A DNA stretch of 53,974 bases from contig JAAYUC010000045.1 of the NCBI GenBank assembly GCA_012517865.1, forward strand, positions 1 to 53,974. Direction: 5' to 3'. The stretch comes from Chloroflexota bacterium (GTDB lineage: Bacteria > Chloroflexota > Anaerolineae > Anaerolineales > Anaerolineaceae). Under the pieces are notes generated by a model, which was not told the DNA's origin, did no database searches, and was given only the letters and a program-made list of their open reading frames with translations. A program made the translations under genes and the position numbers. Below, piece by piece: positions 48,934 to 53,974 of the stretch. Every line of letters begins with the position of its first letter. The stretch's first letter is position 1.

Positions 48934-50883
48934 TCAGAGAGTATTCCCGACTTCGTTCTCAGGGATATCGGAGCCTGACACCGGCTGATTTTCGTGAGCG
49001 GTGATTTCAGCTTCCTGGCGCAAGATTATCCGCGCGATGTTCTCCAGCGCCACGCGCTGCTTGCGGTAAAGGTCAGCTTCGGACATCGCCAGTTTGCGAG
49101 CGACCTCGCGCACTTTTTCTCCCTGGATGAATTTCAGGTCCAGGATGTTATACAGAATCCAATCACTGGTGAATTTGCGTTCCCCCTCCGGCTTGCTCTG
49201 CTCGATAGCCTGTTTCAGCACCGACCGCAGCGCGTTTGTTTTGCTGCCGTCAAAATTCTCACTGGCAGCCTTTACCAGTTGCAGATTCAGCAAGGGGTTA
49301 TTGGTCAGTTTTGGTCCGCCCCAGTAATGCGTCAGCGCGTCTTTGACCCAATCCGTGAATTCACCCGGCACCTGGGCGCTTCCATTGCGGTAGATACTTT
49401 TCTGATTGTAACTGGAGCTGGCAATGAGTTCCTGGATGTAATCCACCTCGGGTTGAAGCACGGAAAGCGAATTCAGCACCTGCAGCTGAAGCGCGCGGTC
49501 TTTTAACGCCAGGGTCGCGCGGTCTGCCAGCAAATTTACCGCTGTCATCTGCTCGGGCAAAAACGCTTCGGCCGTCCCATCTGGAAAACCGCACACCCCA
49601 AACAGGCGGGTTTGCTCCATATCCACCTGATATGCCAGGGGAATTAAGCGGAACGACCCCAGAACGACCGGCTCCCGGGAGATTTGTCCGCCGGGCTGCA
49701 CGGCGCGGATAAGTTCGCTGGTCTCCGGCAGTTTATCCAGAATATGGCGGTCGCCGGCATGAATGATGTAGTTCACCGAGCCATTTTCCAAAACGGCAAT
49801 AAAAGCTCCGCGCACTTGCAGCTGGTCGCAGATGGATGCCGCGATGATTTCCAGGAATTGGTCAAGGTCCTTTTCGGTCAGCATGCGTTCTTCCAGGGTG
49901 CGGATGAGGCTGAGGTCTTCGCGGTCCGCGCCAAAAAAGATGGTGTTTTCCAGCCGCGGCGCGAGCAGGGTGATGAAATACTCCAGCACCAGAACAGTGC
50001 CAACCATCACAACCGGAACATACGGAATGTAGGGGTCACCGAGCGCCAATCCATAGCGGCGAACGACCGTTGTTGCCCCCAGCACCGTCATCGCCACAAA
50101 AGGACCGCGCATCAACCAGCGGAAGAGCCGGCTTTTAATGGCGCGGTCTGTCCAGCTGAGCCCGAAGAACGAAACGACATAGGCCATCACAATCAGAGCG
50201 ACGCCTGTGATGATGGCGCCAAGTATGGTCAGCAGCCAGAAGAAGTCCGGGTTGCGCGTAAAAAGAGCGCTGCCGTGGAAGAGAAAAAGCACACATGTGA
50301 CTGCCGGGGCGCTCGCGCCAATGAAGAGATAGAACAAACGCCGGCGAGTGGTGGTGGTGTTACTGCGCAGCACCGCCCGCGCGAGATTGTAGAAAGAAAG
50401 CCCGAACACCGCCAGGTAGTAAACGCCAAAGACAAACGTGAAGGGGTTGGTTGTAAGGTAAGCGACAGGCGCCGTGTCCTGGGAGAGAGGCCCCACAGTG
50501 ACACGCAGTGGAATGAGAACGGCCCACACAAAAGATACTAGCATAAAAATCCGCACCAGCCAGGTGCGCCGGCCGCGGCTCGGCTTGCCTGTCAGGGTCA
50601 GCAAAGCGTCTGAGAAGTAAAAGTAAGCCGCCGGCAGAAAGGCGATGCCTGCCCAGCGCAGCTGCAGCCAGGCCTGGATGATGGCAGAGGAATTCGAGAT
50701 ATTGGCGATGGTATCGCTGCTGAAGACTACCGCGACAAGCGCCAGGATTATCACAAAAGTCCTGGCTACCACATCGCGAAAGTTGAAACTCAGGGCGTAC
50801 ATCACCAGCGCAATGGCGGTAATCGCGACGCCTGCGTTCAAAATCTGTGCGATGATTTTTAAGACACCGGTTAGCGTTAGCAT
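48934..50883 (-). CDS. 7TM sensor with GAF domain and C-terminal HTH-like region
   Basis: 649 residues. About 5-235 has seven membrane helices like the HisKA_7TM sensor domain; two more (about 250-310) may follow. About 325-480 is GAF-like (LEERMLTEKDLDQFLEIIAA and DRATLALKDRALQLQ). No kinase, phosphatase or cyclase motifs appear. About 500-625 is helical, ending in KVREVARKLAMSEADLYRKQ RVALENIA, which resembles the sigma-70 region 4 helix-turn-helix. It may be a membrane-bound one-component regulator; DNA binding is inferred from shape alone. I chose ATG 50883 over a TTG four codons earlier. ftsK follows. Confidence 0.7.
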   Translation of the reverse strand: MLTLTGVLKIIAQILNAGVAITAIALVMYALSFNFRDVVARTFVIILALVAVVFSSDTIANISNSSAIIQAWLQLRWAGIAFLPAAYFYFSDALLTLTGKPSRGRRTWLVRIFMLVSFVWAVLIPLRVTVGPLSQDTAPVAYLTTNPFTFVFGVYYLAVFGLSFYNLARAVLRSNTTTTRRRLFYLFIGASAPAVTCVLFLFHGSALFTRNPDFFWLLTILGAIITGVALIVMAYVVSFFGLSWTDRAIKSRLFRWLMRGPFVAMTVLGATTVVRRYGLALGDPYIPYVPVVMVGTVLVLEYFITLLAPRLENTIFFGADREDLSLIRTLEERMLTEKDLDQFLEIIAASICDQLQVRGAFIAVLENGSVNYIIHAGDRHILDKLPETSELIRAVQPGGQISREPVVLGSFRLIPLAYQVDMEQTRLFGVCGFPDGTAEAFLPEQMTAVNLLADRATLALKDRALQLQVLNSLSVLQPEVDYIQELIASSSYNQKSIYRNGSAQVPGEFTDWVKDALTHYWGGPKLTNNPLLNLQLVKAASENFDGSKTNALRSVLKQAIEQSKPEGERKFTSDWILYNILDLKFIQGEKVREVARKLAMSEADLYRKQRVALENIARIILRQEAEITAHENQPVSGSDIPENEVGNTL

Positions 50884-50911
50884 AGGCTCTGCCAAAATGA
50901 ACTACCGAACA

Positions 50912-51451
50912 TCAGCTGATAGGTTTGTCAAAGAAAAGAGCGGTATCGTGATTTGGGAAGTATTGATCCAGATAGCCGCACATCTGATATCCAAGTTTTT
51001 TAACCATTTGAATGGCCGGGTCGTTTCGCATCTGGATTTCCAACAAAATTCGGCGGGCTTTCTGGTCGTGCGCCCATCCCTCACAGGCCAATAGGATGCC
51101 GCTGCCAACGCCCTTTCGGCGCATTACTGGCGCGACCACCAGGTCGGTGACCCGCACAGTATCCTTAATGCGCCCCATCTCAAGCGCCACGTAAGCAATC
51201 AGCTCACCCATCACCAAACCGACAAATATGGCGCTGGCTTCGCCCCAGGAATTAATTAAAGCGGTCTCATCTTTAGGGTACTTGATATTCACAGCGCGGG
51301 GTAAAAACACGCGCTGAAAGCTGTGGGTGTAACTATTCTTATCGCTGGTGAGTTCAAGTTTGTAGGCATACTCACTGCTGGAATTATGGTTCAGGTTGAC
51401 CATCCGGTCTAAATCCGCCTGCCGTGCGGCACGAATTTCAAGTTCAGCCAT
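50912..51451 (-). CDS. GNAT N-acetyltransferase
   Basis: 179 residues of one GNAT domain. It has the acetyl-CoA loop APVMRRKGVGSGILLACEGWA (about 118-138), with the Q/RxxGxG/A pattern as RRKGVGSG, and MRNDPAIQMVKKLGYQ toward the end. The N-terminal third has a clear IRAARQADLDRMVNL start. The acceptor is unknown. AAGGAG lies 9 nt before the ATG. It precedes the 7TM-GAF gene. Confidence 0.85.
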   Translation of the reverse strand: MAELEIRAARQADLDRMVNLNHNSSSEYAYKLELTSDKNSYTHSFQRVFLPRAVNIKYPKDETALINSWGEASAIFVGLVMGELIAYVALEMGRIKDTVRVTDLVVAPVMRRKGVGSGILLACEGWAHDQKARRILLEIQMRNDPAIQMVKKLGYQMCGYLDQYFPNHDTALFFDKPIS

Positions 51452-51465
51452 TGCTTATTGCTCCT

Positions 51466-52164
51466 TTATTCCTGCGGTGCGATTACTTTTACCACAATTA
51501 CGCAGGCTGCTGTTCTAAGTCCCTGATTGTCCAGCGCGACCAACCGGAGCATATAATCTCCCGGAACAAGGTTGGTGGTGTACCAAAAGCCCAGACTGGA
51601 TTTAACTCGCACGCCACTGCCGGCCGCGATTGTCTGCCAGTCTGGCTGTCCCATCACGGAATACTCATACTCGTACGAGCCAAAATTAGGCGTGTTTACC
51701 GAGCCAATCAGCTCCACCACCCCGCTGACCTCGTCACCATGCCGGGGTTCAGCAATTTCCAGGACCTCTGCCTGGCAGTTGCTCTCTATACCCTCAATTT
51801 GCGCCTGAGGGTAAAGCGTCGGCGTGGGAGTGGCATCTGTTGGCACAGGACCAACCGGAAGTGTGGGCGTTGCGGTGGTTAGAACGCTAATCGTCGGTGT
51901 GGCGTATAGCGGCTGCTGCGCCAGTTCACCTGCTAAAAAAGTTGCCACAATAAACTCACCCACCGCCAGCAAAGCGACCAAAAACATGACCGTTGCAGCC
52001 GATACGACCTTTGCGTGCGCGGCTTCCCGCTCCAGGCCAAAAACAGACGTTTTGCGTTCATTTAACGCAAGCGTCAGCCTGCGCAGATAAATGACCGCTA
52101 CTAAGCCCAGGATAAGATAAATCGGGACTTCCAGGTCCGCGAGGAACTTTATGATGGCATCCAT
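51466..52164 (-). CDS. Two-TM protein with Pro/Thr linker and external beta domain
   Basis: 232 residues. Two membrane helices (about 10-28 and 52-78) are separated by a short charged loop (LTLALNERKTSVFGLEREA). A Pro/Thr-rich linker (about 85-120, ATPTISVLTTATPTLPVGP) follows. The external domain (about 125-228) looks like an immunoglobulin-type beta-sandwich, with two cysteines near its ends (NCQ and TAACVI) that could form a disulfide. The form is typical of Chloroflexota surface proteins. No clear Shine-Dalgarno precedes the ATG. No function can be given. Confidence 0.7.
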   Translation of the reverse strand: MDAIIKFLADLEVPIYLILGLVAVIYLRRLTLALNERKTSVFGLEREAAHAKVVSAATVMFLVALLAVGEFIVATFLAGELAQQPLYATPTISVLTTATPTLPVGPVPTDATPTPTLYPQAQIEGIESNCQAEVLEIAEPRHGDEVSGVVELIGSVNTPNFGSYEYEYSVMGQPDWQTIAAGSGVRVKSSLGFWYTTNLVPGDYMLRLVALDNQGLRTAACVIVVKVIAPQE

Positions 52165-52216
52165 TTACACTGCTGGCAATCTGGCAAGTGTGTTGTTTTC
52201 CGGATTGATTCCAACC

Positions 52217-53053
52217 TTACAGGCGCGCGAGCACGCCTTTTATCAAGGCGGTAAGCTTTGGAACAATTACCTTCCCGGCTTCCAGCACTTCCTCGTGTGA
52301 AGCCACATTGTTGCCGTTGATATCAATCTTGTTGGATATTCCCGAAATCCCCAACACGCGCAGTCCGCCGTGGCGGGCGACAATGGCTTCCGGAACTGTC
52401 GACATTCCGACAGCATCCGCGCCGGCCAGACGGAGAAAACGACAATCGGCCGGGGTCTCGAAAGAGGGACCGGAAAGACCGACGTAAATGCCGCGCCGCA
52501 CATTCAAGTTGAGGTCATCCGAGACTTTCTGGGCAATCGCGAGCAGTTCCTTGTCATAAACCTGGCTCATATCCGGAAAGCGGGGGCCGAATTCATCCAG
52601 GTTCGGGCCGCGCAGGGGATTGGGACCGGTCATCGGAAGCAAAGACAGGTGGTCTGTAATCAGCATCAGGTCTCCGGCCGAAAAATCCGGATTAATGCCG
52701 CCGGCCGCGTTGGTGAGTATGACGGTGTTCACACCCAGCCTCTGCATCACGCGCACTGGCAGACCGATGCGCGGCATGCTGTAGCCTTCATAATAATGCG
52801 CGCGCCCCTGCAGCACCAGGATGGGTTTGCCCATCAGCCTGCCGATAACCAGCCGGCCTTTGTGCCCTTGCACAGTAGAAAGAGGCCAGTTCGGGATTTC
52901 ATTGGTGGGAATAATCGCAGGACTTTCAACTTCATCAGCCAAAGGGCCCAGGCCTGAGCCAAGAATGAGCGCGATTTTGGGCTGAATTGAAATACGACCG
53001 CGTATACACGCAGCCGCGGCATCTATCTCCTGCATGGTAATGGTATCAGACAT
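52217..53053 (-). CDS. punA: Purine nucleoside phosphorylase
   Basis: 278 residues, the trimeric (low-molecular-mass) PNP type. Motifs are the phosphate loop ALILGSGLGPLADEV (about 25-39), HKGRLVIGRL and GRAHYYEGYSM, LTNAAGGINPDFSAGD (about 110-125), SGPSFETPADCR and ISNKIDINGN. It cleaves inosine and guanosine to base and ribose-1-phosphate. GAGGTG lies 3 nt before the ATG at 53053; a GTG two codons earlier is an alternative. An extended -10 is visible 28 nt upstream. Confidence 0.95.
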   Translation of the reverse strand: MSDTITMQEIDAAAACIRGRISIQPKIALILGSGLGPLADEVESPAIIPTNEIPNWPLSTVQGHKGRLVIGRLMGKPILVLQGRAHYYEGYSMPRIGLPVRVMQRLGVNTVILTNAAGGINPDFSAGDLMLITDHLSLLPMTGPNPLRGPNLDEFGPRFPDMSQVYDKELLAIAQKVSDDLNLNVRRGIYVGLSGPSFETPADCRFLRLAGADAVGMSTVPEAIVARHGGLRVLGISGISNKIDINGNNVASHEEVLEAGKVIVPKLTALIKGVLARL

Positions 53054-53080
53054 GGTCACCTCGTAAGTAATGGTGGCTTG

Positions 53081-53089
53081 ATTATATCA
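53081..53089 (-). promoter_or_regulatory. Extended -10 promoter of punA
   Basis: On the minus strand TGA precedes TATAAT (53086 to 53081), 27 nt before the ATG at 53053. The -35 region is weak. Confidence 0.45.
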
Positions 53090-53406
53090 TTGCAAGGGAA
53101 ACAGCTGAATACGCATGCTGGAACGGCTGGAGACCGCCCCGGCTATTCCGTGCAAGCCGCCTCGCTGCCCAAAAAACAAATGGAAATGCGATACCAAACT
53201 GGATAATCCCAGAGCAAATGATGCAATCCTAAAAAATGCGTTTGTATGCGGAAGATTATTTCTCTGACTCATCACGAAGCGGAAGCGGATAAGTTTATGA
53301 AGATAATTGATAAGGTTGCGCAAAAGGCAAAAAGACACCAGACCGATCCCCATAACAAGAAGGCTGCGTCATGGGTAAATTATTCAAGAGACAGAGCCTG
53401 TAAGGA

Positions 53407-53438
53407 AACAAAAAGGCTGGTCGTATCGGCCAGCCTTT
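53407..53438 (-). terminator. Terminator of the cold-shock gene
   Basis: AAAGGCTGG and CCAGCCTTT pair around a 9-base loop on the minus strand and are followed by TTG and TTT. Confidence 0.8.
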
Positions 53439-53460
53439 CGGGATATTTAATTGTTACGGT

Positions 53461-53673
53461 TTACAGAACTTTGACATCCTGCGCCTGGGGGCCTTTGGCG
53501 CCCTGGGCAACAGTGAACTCAACGGCCTGGTTTTCCTGCAGGGTTTTGAAACCATCAGAAATGATAGCGCTGTAGTGCACAAATACGTCTTTGCCACCGG
53601 AATTGCGGGCGATAAATCCAAAGCCCTTTTCACTATTGAACCACTTTACGGTTCCAACTTCACGTTCAGACAT
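53461..53673 (-). CDS. Cold-shock protein (CspA family)
   Basis: 70 residues of a single cold-shock domain. Both RNA-binding motifs are intact: KGFGFIAR (RNP1) near 16-23 and DVFVHYSAI (RNP2) near 29-37. [12 protein letters not shown] opens the domain, and it ends in [10 protein letters not shown]. It acts as an RNA chaperone. GAGAGGA lies 8 nt before the ATG. The long leader and strong promoter are typical for csp genes, and a terminator follows the stop. Confidence 0.95.
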   Translation of the reverse strand: MSEREVGTVKWFNSEKGFGFIARNSGGKDVFVHYSAIISDGFKTLQENQAVEFTVAQGAKGPQAQDVKVL

Positions 53674-53808
53674 TTTTTAGATCCTCTCTATACATAAAAA
53701 AAAGTGTTAATCGATAAATGGGGGTTTACTGCAGGGTGACAAGCACTTGATTTAGCAAACTACCATATACAACTTTTCTATAATACTACAAGATATATTT
53801 TTTGTCAA
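53674..53808 (-). promoter_or_regulatory. Strong promoter and about 100-nt 5' leader of the cold-shock gene
   Basis: On the minus strand TTGACA (53808-53803) and TATTAT (53785-53780) are separated by exactly 17 bp, in an AT-rich setting. A second TTGACA lies 13 bp further upstream (53821-53816). The expected start is near 53773, giving a leader of about 100 nt before the ATG. Such long leaders act as cold-responsive structures in known csp genes; that role is inferred here. Confidence 0.75.
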
Positions 53809-53821
53809 AAGCTTTTGTCAA

Positions 53822-53974
53822 GGGGATATGGAGAGTTTCTTCTTGTTCCTGAGGGCGAACTGACCGTTGAGCGAAATCGCCCCGAAATCTGCCGAGCAAT
53901 ATAGGGAGAGCGCTATTAGGTCAGAAGAATGGAATATTCCAAAACAGCTGCCCATCATAGAGTGGAAAGGCACC
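53822..53974. other. Window-edge region without a clear gene
   Basis: 153 bp upstream of the cold-shock promoter. A plus-strand ATG at 53929 opens a frame that runs off the window after 15 codons, and a minus-strand frame ends in TGA at 53921-53923 after 17 codons from the edge. Neither is long enough to support. A 6-bp GGGCGA/TCGCCC inverted repeat is seen without a T-run. Confidence 0.3.

Larger units (their letters stand above)
53060..53460. other. 400-bp intergenic region between punA and the cold-shock gene
   Basis: No convincing gene is visible. It contains the extended -10 of punA at 53081-53089 and, near the other end, the terminator of the cold-shock gene at 53407-53438. Short open frames on both strands here lack ribosome sites and recognisable motifs. 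The middle (about 53100-53400) shows no clear repeats. Confidence 0.5.

Noticed and set aside
53087..53353. Minus-strand frame of 88 residues before punA
   Set aside because: It covers the likely punA promoter and has no ribosome site or family signature.
53246..53575. Plus-strand frame of 109 residues across the punA-csp gap
   Set aside because: It runs antisense into the cold-shock gene and through its terminator, has no Shine-Dalgarno, and shows no known motif.
1..53974. CRISPR array, prophage, insertion sequence or defence island
   Set aside because: No regular repeat-spacer array, transposase, integrase or phage structural gene was seen; gene content is housekeeping.

Overview
The window reads as one contiguous stretch of a moderately GC-rich bacterial chromosome. 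Gene content and order suggest a Chloroflexota bacterium, most likely Anaerolineae. The pointers are an mreB-mreC-mreD-pbp2-minC-rodA shape operon, FHA proteins beside a fused SEDS/penicillin-binding protein, many secreted proteins with Pro/Thr linkers, a ParB-like/universal-stress protein, and no outer-membrane machinery. This placement comes from gene content alone. The sequence shows no insertion sequences, prophage, CRISPR array or rRNA. One tRNA (Gln, CTG) is present.

Layout. 1-2.3 kb: the tail of a repeat-bearing protein, a DUF4332 protein, a SufR-like regulator with a SufT-type protein, and rubredoxin. 2.4-5.9 kb: an orphan sugar-type ABC ATPase, then on the minus strand a membrane spermidine-synthase-like protein with a Lit-like (DUF1461) protein, and tRNA-Gln. 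6.0-12.4 kb: the minus-strand elongation operon. 12.7-18.6 kb: a coiled-coil zinc-ribbon protein, then minus-strand yggT-yggS-pgeF-DUF2085, an L,D-transpeptidase, smpB and an SH3-domain protein. 18.7-22.1 kb: zinc-ribbon protein, DegV, a small monooxygenase, an RluA pseudouridine synthase and RadC. 22.2-28.1 kb: an RsbW-like kinase with a six-GAF SpoIIE phosphatase, converging on a ParB-like/Usp protein. 28.3-34.1 kb: PfkB kinase, parA, parB, amidohydrolase, GNAT and DsbA-like protein. 34.2-37.4 kb (minus): DUF554, a cobalamin-adenosyltransferase-like protein, an oligopeptide-binding protein and secG. 37.6-43.5 kb: PHP protein, two FHA proteins, MTA phosphorylase and the SEDS-PBP fusion. 43.5-53.7 kb (minus): tyrS, lgt, a CDP-alcohol phosphatidyltransferase, ftsK, a 7TM-GAF-HTH protein, GNAT, a two-TM protein, purine nucleoside phosphorylase and a cold-shock protein.

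Common themes. Much of the window builds or regulates the envelope: two SEDS glycosyltransferases, PBP2, MreBCD, an L,D-transpeptidase, Lgt and a Lit-like enzyme. Chromosome segregation and division (ParAB, FtsK, MinC) and signalling (partner switching, FHA, GAF) fill much of the rest. Genes are tightly packed with frequent 4-bp start/stop overlaps and several GTG or TTG starts. Four to five genes have a -10 hexamer ending 6-8 nt before ATG, which suggests leaderless transcripts.

The most unusual items are the SEDS protein fused to a penicillin-binding domain whose catalytic motifs have decayed, a membrane 7TM-GAF protein ending in a possible DNA-binding helix-turn-helix, the ParB-like/double-Usp protein, and a MinC with no MinD nearby and a degenerate RSGQ region. 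All assignments rest on reading motifs by eye; no database search was possible.
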